From CAZBBC01 sp964489835 (GTDB taxonomy: Bacteria; Calditrichota; Calditrichia; JAJRVZ01): DNA of 64,000 nt. The stretch is taken from contig CAZBBC010000009.1 in the NCBI GenBank assembly GCA_964489835.1, positions 15,666-79,665 on the forward strand. Direction: 5' to 3'. Shown here in pieces: positions 9,208-18,386 of the stretch. A program made the position numbers and the translations under genes. Every line of letters starts with the position of its first letter. Positions within the stretch are counted from its first letter, which is position 1. The notes below the pieces were generated by a model, which saw nothing but the letters and a program-made list of their open reading frames with translations, searched no databases and had not been told where the DNA came from.

Positions 9208-9221
9208 ATTACTTGACCAAA

Positions 9222-10682
9222 TTAACGAAAATCAAAAGACCACAGTTTGGCCTTTGTGAATTCAAATTTTAAGACAATTTTTTTGTTGATAAAGGCCTTC
9301 AGAGAAGACGAATTCAACCAGGTGACAGGACCATCCGTAACGGACTCTTTGATAGTCATTCCTGTGGCTAACAGGTTATCTGATAGATCATGGACAGATA
9401 CTAAAATATGCCCACCGTCAAAAACATCTGCACATAGGGATATAGATTCCCCCATAAAATCGATCGGTTTTGTTAGGATATTGGCATAGTTTTTTTCATC
9501 TATGGCTTCATAACCGGCGAAACCATCCTTTCGGATGGTTGCCAAACAGAGAGAACTATTTCTCCAGCCGGTGTGGGGACCATTGCTTCCGCCATAGTAA
9601 ACCAGAATTTTATCCTTTTGAATGATAGGGTAGGCGGCAGCGTAAACGCACCCCCAATCATAATGAAACTTATGACTGGAATTTGGGATAAACGCTGTAC
9701 CCGGCCGGATCCGTTCCCATTTAATCGTATCTGTACTCCAGGCTAATTCAGTCCAAACACGGTCATGTTTTGTATCAAAAATTGCCGGCAGACCTAGGTA
9801 GACCCCTTTGTAAAAAAAAACGGGCAGGGCATAAACCTGATAATCCGGCGACTGCCCCTGCAGGATTACTTTTGCTGCTGACCAAGAGGTGAAGTCAGTA
9901 GAACTGGTCCGGCCGACCTGACGAACACGGGGCTCTCCACCCCGCATGCGTGTGATGCCGACATAATTGTTCTGGTCTGGTGCCCAAAGGGCATTGTTAT
10001 GGGTGTCCCCGGCCACATTTAAATCCTTACAGGCGATTGGATCATCCCAGTGCAGGCCATCTGCAGAAAATGAAACGAACATCTTTTCGCGTTTAAATAT
10101 CATTTTATAACGGCGGGCGGGATCAGTTGAGTGTGTGTCCTTAAACACACCCGCTCCATGGGTATGGCGAATGACAATATTATTGTTTTTATTTCCATCA
10201 TAATCAAGGATACCAAGGTTGGGTTTATCCCAGTGTATGCCATCCTTTGATTGGGCATAGCACACACCCATTTCTCTTTTTCCCATTCTGTTGGCGGGAT
10301 ACTTTATTTGATTTCTTTCTTCTTTGGGAATTTTTATCGTTCCCGGATCAATAATAAACGGCGAATACCAGCATTTATATACTTTTTCCTCTTCGTCGTA
10401 AAGAATGTTAGCATATAGATTATCAAAACGCATTTCCCAGGGTTTATCTTCTATAAAAAGCGGATTTCGCCCATCTTTTTTGATATTCCCCAGTGTTAAT
10501 TCTGCATTTTCTGTTTTATCAATAACCCGGGAGTCTAATAAAAGAAATTGCCTCTGACCGGATGGTGTTGATCCCAAGTACGATCCCGTCCCGGCAAACA
10601 ATGGGTAAGGGTTTTTAATAAAAAAAGCAAGAAATAAAAAACCAACAGTCATTAGACTGCATGTCTTGGAAATTTTATGCAT
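9222..10682 (-). CDS. Exported five-bladed beta-propeller glycosidase-like protein
   Basis: A 486-residue secreted protein with a signal peptide (hydrophobic residues 10-30). The body is rich in repeated WxxP/DGIHWDKPNLG and ADGLHWDDPIAC motifs. These are the strand signature of GH32/43/68-type five-bladed propellers, and related sequences are often labelled glycosyl hydrolase family 32-like in sulfatase-rich genomes. Asp and Glu candidates exist (for example HSTDPARRYKMIFK, a common RYKM core), but I cannot place the catalytic pair with confidence. It sits between repeats, upstream of a second sulfatase transcribed the same way, so a role in degrading a sulfated glycan is likely but inferred. 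Confidence 0.75.
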   Translation of the reverse strand: MHKISKTCSLMTVGFLFLAFFIKNPYPLFAGTGSYLGSTPSGQRQFLLLDSRVIDKTENAELTLGNIKKDGRNPLFIEDKPWEMRFDNLYANILYDEEEKVYKCWYSPFIIDPGTIKIPKEERNQIKYPANRMGKREMGVCYAQSKDGIHWDKPNLGILDYDGNKNNNIVIRHTHGAGVFKDTHSTDPARRYKMIFKREKMFVSFSADGLHWDDPIACKDLNVAGDTHNNALWAPDQNNYVGITRMRGGEPRVRQVGRTSSTDFTSWSAAKVILQGQSPDYQVYALPVFFYKGVYLGLPAIFDTKHDRVWTELAWSTDTIKWERIRPGTAFIPNSSHKFHYDWGCVYAAAYPIIQKDKILVYYGGSNGPHTGWRNSSLCLATIRKDGFAGYEAIDEKNYANILTKPIDFMGESISLCADVFDGGHILVSVHDLSDNLLATGMTIKESVTDGPVTWLNSSSLKAFINKKIVLKFEFTKAKLWSFDFR

Positions 10683-10753
10683 TCTATTTCCTCCAATAAT
10701 AAGAAAAGACGATTTTTTTGGAAATATGGTATAGCTAAAAATATGAATATATT

Positions 10754-11095
10754 AACCACAGAGTACACGAAGTTTTAAAAAATATTTTGTGCCCTTTGCG
10801 TTCTTCGTTAATAAATATATATATTTTCTTTGTATTCTTAGTCATTTATGTGGAGAAGTTTTTAACCGCAAAAGCGCAAAGGTGACTCAAAGATCGCCAA
10901 GTTTTTTTTAATTTTTATCGATAATATCGACACGCGAGAAAATCCTTGCGGGATGACTATAAATCTATAATTACCCCCGATAAAAGATGTCTTCCTCCAG
11001 AAGACTTATTGGGATTAAATCCTCCATGATTTTACAAGTTCCGAGTTCCTAATGCCTAATGTCCCTTTGTGTTCTTCGTAATCTTCGTGGTTCAA
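10754..11095. repeat. Cluster of several dispersed repeat copies in a 545-base gap
   Basis: The gap 10683-11227 has no gene. It holds AACCACAGAGTACACGAAG (10754-10772), GTGCCCTTTGCGTTCTTCGT (about 10789-10808), and AACCGCAAAAGCGCAAAGG (from 10864). It also holds CCTTGCGGGATGAC (about 10945-10960) and TTCGTAATCTTCGTGGTTC (about 11077-11095). These are degenerate members of the same inverted-repeat families found at 5.5 kb, 9.1 kb and 18.3 kb. Confidence 0.65.
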
Positions 11096-11227
11096 AAAAA
11101 TATCGGCTTGGGCATGTTTTATATTGAATTTATTCGATTCTTATATCTTAAATCGTTAATCCTTGTTCGATATTCAATAAATTAATTATCCTCATCAAAG
11201 TCACAACAAAGAATCTATTGCTCAAGG

Positions 11228-12682
11228 TTAACCATTTACTGAAATATATTGGGTGCCGATATCATCGCCGTTTTTCAACACCCATTGGCTTAGGAGTTGA
11301 CGATGTTTTTTTAAAATATCTGCGAAGTTTTCATCCCCGGCAAGGTTTTTCATTTCACCCGGATCATCTATCAAATCTATCAATTGTTCACGGTTTTTTC
11401 CGGAATCGTAGATACAATACTTGTAGCGCTGTGTACGAACCATCCTGCCGTTCTGGCTTTCTACGACGAGATGATCGCGCCAGCGGGCATCATTTTTACC
11501 TTCCACTAAAGAGCGAATACTGGCGCCGGGTATGTCCCCGGGAATGTTGATTCCGGCATAATCGCAAAGAGTAGGGAGCAGGTCAAGACCATTGGAAATC
11601 AGGTGTCTATTATTAATCTTGCCGGGGGAAATCATTCCCTTATAACTCATGATAAAAGGAATACGCACGGCTTCCTCGTAGAGTACTGATTTATGTTCCA
11701 ACTTGTGGGCAGAATCCATGTCCCCGTGATCACTGGTAAAGATGATCAGTGTATCATCTTCTAGTTCTGCTTCCCGCAGCGCATCAAGTACCTGACCGAT
11801 CTTGGCGTCCACCATCTCCGTCAAACGGCAGTAGGCCCAGCGATGTAAACGCCATTTTTCTTCAGGCCAGTTTTTGCGGACATAATCCCGGAAAGGCCGC
11901 GCCTCGGTATACTTGCGGGTGATACATTCGGGCTCTCTGTCGGGAATCTCATGATTTTCCGGCAGGGGAGGGCTGTATTTTTTAATAAAAGCGTTGAAGT
12001 CAGCACTCTTTCGGGCTTTATCAAGTACTTTTTCGCAGGATTTAGAGTCAATATTGTCCACCGCTAATTCGCCATTCACCCGACGGTATTCGTTAAGTGC
12101 CATATAACAGATATCATGGGGATTGATGAAAGAGGCAAACAGAAAGAAGGGTTTTTTGTGTTTCTTATGAATGAATTCTACGCAGGCATCGGCCAGGTCC
12201 TGACGTGAATTTTCGGTCAGGTTTCGATATCCCAGATCCTGCAAGCGCTTCATTTTTTCTGGCAGATGTACCTTCCCACCATAAACTGTTTCATATCCGG
12301 CATTTTTGAATAGATGACCCAGTGACTGCCGGATCATGCGATCGGTCACTTTCGCCCGGCCGGCGTCTCCGTTATGACTCATGCCAATGGCGCTTGGCAT
12401 CAAACCCGTCTGGAGACTGAAGCGGTTTGGTACACAGACCGGGTTACAGGCAAAGCTGTTCTCAAACCTTATCCCTGAGGCGGAAAGGCGGTCCAGGGCG
12501 GGGGTGTTGAGCCATTGGTTGCCGGTACAGCTCATCATCTGCGCGGACTGTTGATCGGTCATAATGAAGAGTATATTGGGCCTGTTGTCTTTCCCCGATC
12601 GGTTTTGAAGGCATGCGGTATTGGAAAAGATCGAACCCGCCGTCGCCGTTCCTATGAGTCTGGTAAACTCCCGTCTTTTCAA
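11228..12682 (-). CDS. Tat-exported sulfatase, Cys-type
   Basis: A complete 484-residue sulfatase. The N-terminus carries a twin-arginine signal (MKRREFTRLIGTATAG). The core begins RPNILFIMTDQQSAQMM (metal-binding Asp43). The formylglycine site is PVCVPNRFSLQTG with Cys83 in a C-x-P-x-R setting. The second metal site TSDHGDMDSAHKLEHKSVLYEE (about residues 316-336) is intact, typical of choline-sulfatase/arylsulfatase-like S1 enzymes. It acts in the periplasm on a sulfate ester, most plausibly a sulfated sugar given the neighbouring propeller protein and sugar isomerase. The TGA-interrupted isomerase lies directly upstream on the same strand, about 110 bases away. Confidence 0.95.
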   Translation of the reverse strand: MKRREFTRLIGTATAGSIFSNTACLQNRSGKDNRPNILFIMTDQQSAQMMSCTGNQWLNTPALDRLSASGIRFENSFACNPVCVPNRFSLQTGLMPSAIGMSHNGDAGRAKVTDRMIRQSLGHLFKNAGYETVYGGKVHLPEKMKRLQDLGYRNLTENSRQDLADACVEFIHKKHKKPFFLFASFINPHDICYMALNEYRRVNGELAVDNIDSKSCEKVLDKARKSADFNAFIKKYSPPLPENHEIPDREPECITRKYTEARPFRDYVRKNWPEEKWRLHRWAYCRLTEMVDAKIGQVLDALREAELEDDTLIIFTSDHGDMDSAHKLEHKSVLYEEAVRIPFIMSYKGMISPGKINNRHLISNGLDLLPTLCDYAGINIPGDIPGASIRSLVEGKNDARWRDHLVVESQNGRMVRTQRYKYCIYDSGKNREQLIDLIDDPGEMKNLAGDENFADILKKHRQLLSQWVLKNGDDIGTQYISVNG

Positions 12683-12790
12683 TTAATATCCTTTCGTTCT
12701 TTATTGTAGTGTGAAAAATAAAAACGGTTTCATTTTTTAATCATTAATTGAATCAATTTATATAAGCCGTACAATAATTGCTCAATATAT

Positions 12791-14332
12791 TTATGCATCC
12801 TCTTCTATGACATTAAATCCTAAAAAGGTCGCCAGATCTTTGATCTTCTCCCGATAATCTCCAAAGGTGGCGAGTTTGTGTACACCATAAACATCCGGAT
12901 GAATATGTTTGATAATCCTTTTTGCATCAACTGATGCGACAATTTTAGTCCGTCACATCATTTCCCAAAAATGACGCTGATACAGCGATTGTTCCGATTC
13001 TATAGGGATCGTTTTCCCGGTGTGCACGAGAATTTCTTTTCTTAAAATATCTAATTGCCAGATCGTGACCGGTTCATCCGACGGATACAAAATCCATGAA
13101 GCTGCTCCAACCCCGGGCATGCTGTGCCCCCTGACACGTCTTTCACGATGATCGGTTATGATATAAGGTACTATTTTTTCTCCACCCCAGGGATTCCATG
13201 GTCCTTCGCAATGTTGAACGATTGATGTATTGTTGTATAAATCCACCGCAAAATCACCCAGCATGCTTGGTACACCAAAGGCAAATTGTAAAGCCATTTC
13301 TGAAAGTACTATATTCAGGTGCGATTGACATTTAGCCACAATACCTTCCCTCTGAAATTCAGAAGTGGCCAGGGCTGGATATACAAGTTCATCGGGTTTC
13401 GGATCCTTTTTTAGGGTACGTATATGAAAGGCCATCGCAGTTGCCTGATATTTTTTCATCAGCACTTTCATCGCCAAATAACATTTGGAAGATTTTACAA
13501 CCTCTTCTTCCGTCGTGTTTGTCATTTTTTTTGCGTTTACTATCCAGGTTTTCGCGATCTCATTTGCTTTTTTACTTTCATTATACCAGATATTTTTTAT
13601 TGCATCCTCATCACATACTTCATTTGTTCCAATTTTAATAACTTTCACACCTAAATGATCAAAAATGGCATCCAGAATTTTTTCATTATAGTCTTGGGGA
13701 GGTTTTTTCAGGACATCACCGTAAATCACATTTACAAATGGTGAATCCGTGACTGTTAAAATCGTCGAATCTCTGAATGTCCTGAGCGCCTTGATTAAAT
13801 GTATCTTTCCTACCAGATCATTAAACATAAGATCCCGAACTTTAGTCGAACTGCTGAATTTCCAGGGATCTAAAAAGGCAGTGACGACTTTGTTCTCAGT
13901 GTAAACAGGAAATGGTACATTCATAAAATCATTCACAATGGAAACATTAATCGTTGGTAATCCGCTTCTTAACAGGTCATAATCTCTGGGCCAGCCACAG
14001 ACGATGACGCCGTCAAACGCCAGTCTTTGTAAATCATTCATTTCATTTAGAACAGTTTCTAATTTGGTGGATTTTATCAAATCGCGCACAATAAAGTCCA
14101 CCCCCGTGCAGTCCTTTTTTAAACGACGGATGATTTCATCGTTTGAAACGGGGACGACATGAGTATCATCTTGTGAGGGTGCGTCGGAGAGGAATACTGT
14201 ATAAATCTTCGTTTTTTTGTTTGGTGTTGTGTCACTGGCCGGTAGTATGTTCTGCGGAAACAAGTTGAACATATTTGCCCCTAAAGCCAGGGTGCCCATT
14301 TTCAAAAAGTGACGACGATCCACTGATAACAT
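12791..14332 (-). CDS. Tat-exported L-fucose-isomerase-like protein with in-frame TGA at codon 460
   Basis: The first 459 residues run from ATG 14332, with AAGGAGA five bases upstream, to a TGA at 12955-12953. The frame then continues for 53 more codons to TAA at 12793-12791. The continuation (RTKIVASVDAKRIIKHIHPD, then GVHKLATFGDYREKIKDLA) has the look of the normal C-terminus of fucose/arabinose-isomerase-fold proteins, with a conserved His and a FGDYR segment. So the full protein would be 513 residues. A Tat signal (DRRHFLKMGTLALG) starts it. From memory, family members carry Cys in a C-R/G-T-K motif at the TGA position, but I could not check this. The TGA could be a nonsense change from TGT/TGC, a sequencing error, or selenocysteine. 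A 5-bp stem (GCATC/GATGC) with loop AGTT starts 16 bases after the TGA. Enzyme activity is unproven. Confidence 0.7.
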
Positions 14333-14773
14333 AAGTTCTCCTTATTTTTTAGATCTATCATGTAGAAATCTTAAGGTCTCCCATCAGAAAAAATTTCTTA
14401 TCGTTCCGCTTCACGGGGATTTTCTAACAAATTATATTAAGGCCGTTTGTATCGAGGCATTAATTAATTCACTTTTTTGAAGGACATAATTTTTGCTTTC
14501 TGCAATCGCTCCTGGTTAGGGTGGACTCAGTCATTTATATTATGTTCACTATATAAATATAGGGATTTGGACAGGTAAGTCCAATAAAAATTAAGGGATC
14601 ACTTCATCAGCTTAGGTTGTCGTATAACACATATATCTGCAGCGAGGACAATTGATCCCGTATATTGATTTCCTTAAGATCGGATGTTTTTATGGTTTTG
14701 ACAGAAATGATTGAAACAGCTATGTTTGTATCTTTTATGGGAAACAATTTCTGGAATATAATTCCCGAGCTCG
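14333..14773. other. Intergenic region, no gene recognised
   Basis: AT-rich sequence upstream of the isomerase start. No ORF with recognisable protein content and no repeat copy was found. It probably contains the isomerase promoter. Confidence 0.5.
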
Positions 14774-14950
14774 ATGCGTTTTATATTTGAAATATATGAT
14801 TTGATCAATTTGTTCAACAGTCAATGGCGTGGTGCAGTCCCGGCAACGTTTATTTATGATAAGCAAGGAAAGCAACAAACTTTTCTCCTGGGTAAACATA
14901 CGTTTGACGAATTTAATGCGAAAATTGAGTCTGTTCGCCTCAGCGGATAA
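14774..14950 (+). pseudogene. C-terminal remnant of a TlpA/thioredoxin-like protein
   Basis: A 58-codon frame reads INLFNSQWRGAVPATFIYDK, then QGKQQTFLLGKHTFDEFNAK. This is the standard end of a thioredoxin-fold protein: the strand with the cis-Pro (VPATFIYD), a beta-hairpin with GKQ, and the last helix. The N-terminal half with the CxxC motif is missing; upstream codons hit TAA five codons before the ATG. There is no ribosome binding site. I infer a decayed gene fragment, not a working small protein. An intact relative-type thioredoxin is encoded at 57.7 kb. Confidence 0.6.
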
Positions 14951-15082
14951 ATTAAAGGTAAAATAGCTAAAATTGCCTCTACATTAATTCCTGTCATTCC
15001 CGGAATAAGAATGGCAGAATTCTAGTTGGTCTTGGTACATTACCCATACTTACCTCACTCCTTCCGTTTTATCAATTTTTTC

Positions 15083-15111
15083 TTGACATATAGCCAACCT
15101 GGAAGTATACT
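15083..15111 (+). promoter_or_regulatory. Consensus sigma-70 promoter upstream of the molybdenum enzyme operon
   Basis: TTGACA (15083-15088), a 17-base spacer, then TATACT (15106-15111). This is an almost perfect housekeeping promoter on the plus strand. It would give a leader of about 215 bases before the 2Fe-2S subunit gene at 15332. The leader includes the GGGCACGGC palindrome. Confidence 0.6.
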
Positions 15112-15212
15112 AGAAAAATTTTAAATTACGAATTTATAATTTAGAATTGGGGATTGGTAATTAGTAATTAGGAACTAGAGATTTGGAAACGGTAAGGGCA
15201 CAGCCCGTGTAG

Positions 15213-15232
15213 GGGCACGGCGTGCCGTGCCC
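15213..15232. repeat. GGGCACGGC/GCCGTGCCC palindromic repeat
   Basis: A 20-base near-perfect palindrome with nine Watson-Crick pairs and a G-T pair at the centre. It is preceded by GGGCACAGCCCGTGTAG. Degenerate copies lie at about 39747-39770 and 39811-39840 in the queE-queF gap. Here it sits in the presumed 5' leader of the aldehyde oxidoreductase operon. Confidence 0.75.
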
Positions 15233-15331
15233 AATGTAGACCCGCCTGATACAATCTGGATATTCATATTTACCCATATTTATTATTAGATGAAATAACA
15301 ATTTAAAACGAGTGATACAGGAGAAAACAGT

Positions 15332-15970
15332 ATGGGAGACAAAAATAGTAAATGTAAACAGGCTCCAAAGTTAACCCGCCGTACCTTTCTGAAAAGCATC
15401 GGTGTTTCTTCCGTGAGCGCGGCCGCAGCCAAAGGAGGTGGCGTGGTCAATCAAATGGAAAATGCGGGAATTCTGGAGAAAGACAATATTGTCGGTCCGG
15501 GAAAAGTAAAAGTTACTTTTATTGTCAATGGTAAAAATGTACCAGTCACCATTGAACCACGAACAACTCTGGCTGGTGCTTTAAGAGACTTACTCCATTT
15601 AACCGGTACGAAAATCGGCTGTGACCGGGGCGCCTGCGGTGCCTGCACGGTTATCATGGATGGAAAGGCGGTTTCGGCCTGCATGACCCTGGCCCTGGAT
15701 GCGGTTGGACGGTCGATTGAGACCATCGAGGGTTTGGCGCCGGAACCGGGTAAACTGCATCCGTTGCAGGAGGCATTTATCGAAGAAGATGCCATGCAAT
15801 GTGGATTTTGTACATCAGGGATGATCATGAGTAGTAAACACCTGCTTGATCACAATTCACAACCGTCCCTAGAAGATATAAAAACAGCTGTCAGTGGTAA
15901 TCTCTGTCGCTGCGGTACTTATCCGCATGTATTTAAAGCGGTTGAAAAAGCGGCAAAGAAAATGAAATAA
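15332..15970 (+). CDS. paoA: Periplasmic aldehyde oxidoreductase, 2Fe-2S subunit (PaoA/YagT-like)
   Basis: The electron-transfer subunit of a xanthine-oxidase-family molybdenum enzyme, 212 residues. A Tat signal (TRRTFLKSIG, about residues 15-24) directs the folded complex to the periplasm. The plant-type 2Fe-2S site is GCDRGACGACTVIMDG. The second cluster is in the C-terminal helical domain (MQCGFCTSGMI and GNLCRCGTYPHV). It heads a four- or five-gene operon in the order A-C-B, whereas E. coli paoABCD has A-B-C-D. The ribosome binding site AGGAGA is in place. The aldehyde substrate is unknown; PaoABC acts on aromatic aldehydes. Confidence 0.93.
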   Translation: MGDKNSKCKQAPKLTRRTFLKSIGVSSVSAAAAKGGGVVNQMENAGILEKDNIVGPGKVKVTFIVNGKNVPVTIEPRTTLAGALRDLLHLTGTKIGCDRGACGACTVIMDGKAVSACMTLALDAVGRSIETIEGLAPEPGKLHPLQEAFIEEDAMQCGFCTSGMIMSSKHLLDHNSQPSLEDIKTAVSGNLCRCGTYPHVFKAVEKAAKKMK

Positions 15971-15990
15971 CATTATTCGGAGAGATTGTC

Positions 15991-18243
15991 ATGTCAAGAA
16001 AAGAGAAATTATATATCGGTATAGAAGATGATCTGGAAGCGATGACCGTTGAAGTACCGGACAGCGACCCGAAGCCCTGGGATGGGAAAGATAAGCTTAA
16101 ATATATCGGCACTTATGTTCCCCGTATCGATGGGGTATATAAAACCAGCGGTCGGGCAAATTATACCTATGATATTCAATTACCGAACATGCTGCACGGC
16201 AAAATACTCCGTTCACCCTATCCGGCGGCATTGGTGACCGGGATTGATATTTCAAAGGCTGAGAAATCTCCCGGTGTAAAAGCGATTATTTTAGTCCAGG
16301 ATGATCTGCCGTTTCCGGTTCGGTTTGCCGGGCAGGAAATCCTTGCCCTGGCAGCGGATACAGCCTATCAAGCAGAAGCGGCCGCCAAGTTGATAAAGAT
16401 TGAGTATGATCTGCAACCTTTTGTTGTCGATCTTGATCAGGCGATGAAAAAAGACGCCCCAGCAGTGTTTACTAATAGAGAACAAGAAGAGGGTACCAGA
16501 TCAAGAAATATTCGATCACCACAAATCTTTCCAAAAGATGCAGAACCCGCTGAAGTTGATAGTATCTTAAGGTCATCCGATCATGTCGTCGAAGCAACAT
16601 ACCGGACACAGGTTCAAACCCATAGCCCGATGGAAACACATGGTGTTGTCGCTCACTGGACGGATGATCAAATCACCATTTGGGCCTCCACACAGGGAAC
16701 TTTTAGGGTGCGTGATAATGTGGCTGACTATTTTAATGTACCCAAGTCGAGAGTGCGGGTATTAACCAAATTTATGGGTGGCGGGTTCGGTTCCAAGTTA
16801 AAAGCCGATATTTACACGATGCTGGCTGTCAGGCTCTCACGTCAGGCCAAGGCGCCTGTCCGGTTGATGTTAAGCCGTAAAGAAGACCATCTGGCAACTG
16901 GAAATCGGCCGGATTCAATCCAAACAGTATCTATAGGTGCAAAAAGTGATGGAAAAATTACCGCAATCAAATTAATCTCATTTGGGACCCCGGGTGTGGG
17001 TGGAGGGGCCGGAACCAGCGGCCCGGCTAAAAATATATATGACGTCGAGAAATTATATACTGAAGAATCGGATGTTTTTACCAATGCCGGTCCGGCCGCG
17101 CCATTCCGGGCACCGGGACATCCCCAGGGTACTTTTGCCTTAGAGCAAACTATTGATGAAATGGCCTATCGTCTGGGTATGGATCCTCTGGAATTCCGAA
17201 GAATGAATAGTATGTCTGATAAAGTGCGGCAGGAAGAATATCGCGTCGGTGCCGATAAGTTTGGCTGGTCTCAAAGAGAACCAAAAGCTGGTGCAGGCAA
17301 AGGAGTAATTAAGACCGGTTGGGGGTTGGCTAACTCCGTATGGTATTATATCTATAATGCTGATTCCCATGTAAGCCTGCGGGTCAATGATGACGGTTCC
17401 GTGCACTTACGAAGCGGTGTTCAGGATATTGGTGGAGGCATTGGCACACCTCTGGCTATGATCATTGCCGAGGAACTGGGATTAGAGCCGGCGGATGTCA
17501 GGATTACCATCGGTGACACAGAATATGGTCTGGCACCGACCTCCGGTGGTAGCCAAACAACCGCCGGCATCACCCCGGCTGTGCGTATTGCTGCATATGC
17601 TGCCAGACAGCGAATTCTCGAGATCGCCGCTTCAGAACTTGAAGTAAAACCTGATCAGTTAAAACTGGAAAATAGACGTGTTTATGACCTTTCCGATCCG
17701 AAGAAACAACTGACCTGGAAGGAAATCTGTAATAAAATACCCCGGGGACAATTTTCGGTGGTCGGCGATCGCCGGCCGGACTATTATCGCCCCGAACGTT
17801 TTAAAATAAGCGGAATACAGTTTGCAGAAGTTGAAGTTGATACCGGTACCGGGATTATAAAGGTAAAACGAATGTTCGCCGTACATGATTGCGGGCGCCC
17901 GATGGATCGTCTGACCTTGGAAAATCAGATCAATGGAGGTATTATCCAGGGTATCAGTTACGCCCTTTTTGAGGATCGCCGGTTAGATCGTAATACGGGT
18001 GTTATGGTCAATCCAAATCTGGAGAGTTATAAAATAGCCGGATCATTGGACGTACCCATTATTGAATCACATATCCTGAATGTAAATCTGGGACAAAGCA
18101 GTACCGGTGCGATTGGTATTGGTGAACCTGCGACAATCCCCACAGCAGCTGCCATTGCCAATGCAGTCTATCACGCCATTGGGGTGAGAATCCGGGAATT
18201 ACCAATGACCCCGGCCAGGGTGCTCGCTGCACTGGAAAAGTAA
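15991..18243 (+). CDS. paoC: Periplasmic aldehyde oxidoreductase, molybdenum-binding subunit (PaoC/YagR-like)
   Basis: The catalytic subunit, 750 residues, that binds the molybdopterin cofactor and oxidises the aldehyde. It has the N-terminal Ald_Xan_dh_C hammerhead domain (GKILRSPYPAALVTGIDISK). The Moco motifs are MGGGFGSKL, PFRAPGHPQGTFALEQ and SGGSQTTAGITPA. The C-terminal GIGEPATIPTAAA carries the catalytic Glu712. It has no signal peptide of its own, as expected if it is co-exported with the Tat-bearing 2Fe-2S subunit. It begins 20 bases after paoA. A dispersed repeat hairpin separates it from the FAD subunit gene. Confidence 0.93.
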   Translation: MSRKEKLYIGIEDDLEAMTVEVPDSDPKPWDGKDKLKYIGTYVPRIDGVYKTSGRANYTYDIQLPNMLHGKILRSPYPAALVTGIDISKAEKSPGVKAIILVQDDLPFPVRFAGQEILALAADTAYQAEAAAKLIKIEYDLQPFVVDLDQAMKKDAPAVFTNREQEEGTRSRNIRSPQIFPKDAEPAEVDSILRSSDHVVEATYRTQVQTHSPMETHGVVAHWTDDQITIWASTQGTFRVRDNVADYFNVPKSRVRVLTKFMGGGFGSKLKADIYTMLAVRLSRQAKAPVRLMLSRKEDHLATGNRPDSIQTVSIGAKSDGKITAIKLISFGTPGVGGGAGTSGPAKNIYDVEKLYTEESDVFTNAGPAAPFRAPGHPQGTFALEQTIDEMAYRLGMDPLEFRRMNSMSDKVRQEEYRVGADKFGWSQREPKAGAGKGVIKTGWGLANSVWYYIYNADSHVSLRVNDDGSVHLRSGVQDIGGGIGTPLAMIIAEELGLEPADVRITIGDTEYGLAPTSGGSQTTAGITPAVRIAAYAARQRILEIAASELEVKPDQLKLENRRVYDLSDPKKQLTWKEICNKIPRGQFSVVGDRRPDYYRPERFKISGIQFAEVEVDTGTGIIKVKRMFAVHDCGRPMDRLTLENQINGGIIQGISYALFEDRRLDRNTGVMVNPNLESYKIAGSLDVPIIESHILNVNLGQSSTGAIGIGEPATIPTAAAIANAVYHAIGVRIRELPMTPARVLAALEK

Positions 18244-18265
18244 TAATAGACTGAATATTTATTAT

Positions 18266-18336
18266 AACCACAGAACACGAAGCACGCAAAGAAAAATAAA
18301 AAAATTACTTCGTGATCTTCGTGCACTTCGTGGTTA
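18266..18336. repeat. Dispersed inverted repeat inside the oxidoreductase operon
   Basis: The left arm AACCACAGAACACGAAGCAC (18266-18285) faces CTTCGTGATC TTCGTGCAC TTCGTGGTT (18308-18335), with an A-rich loop. This is the best-preserved copy of the AACCACGAAG family in the window. It fills the 143-base gap between the molybdenum and FAD subunit genes, so it is transcribed with them. It may act as a processing or stability hairpin, or be a passive insertion. Confidence 0.75.
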
Positions 18337-18386
18337 AAAAATAAACAGATTATCTGAATTCTATATATTTAGAAAGGAAACCGGTA

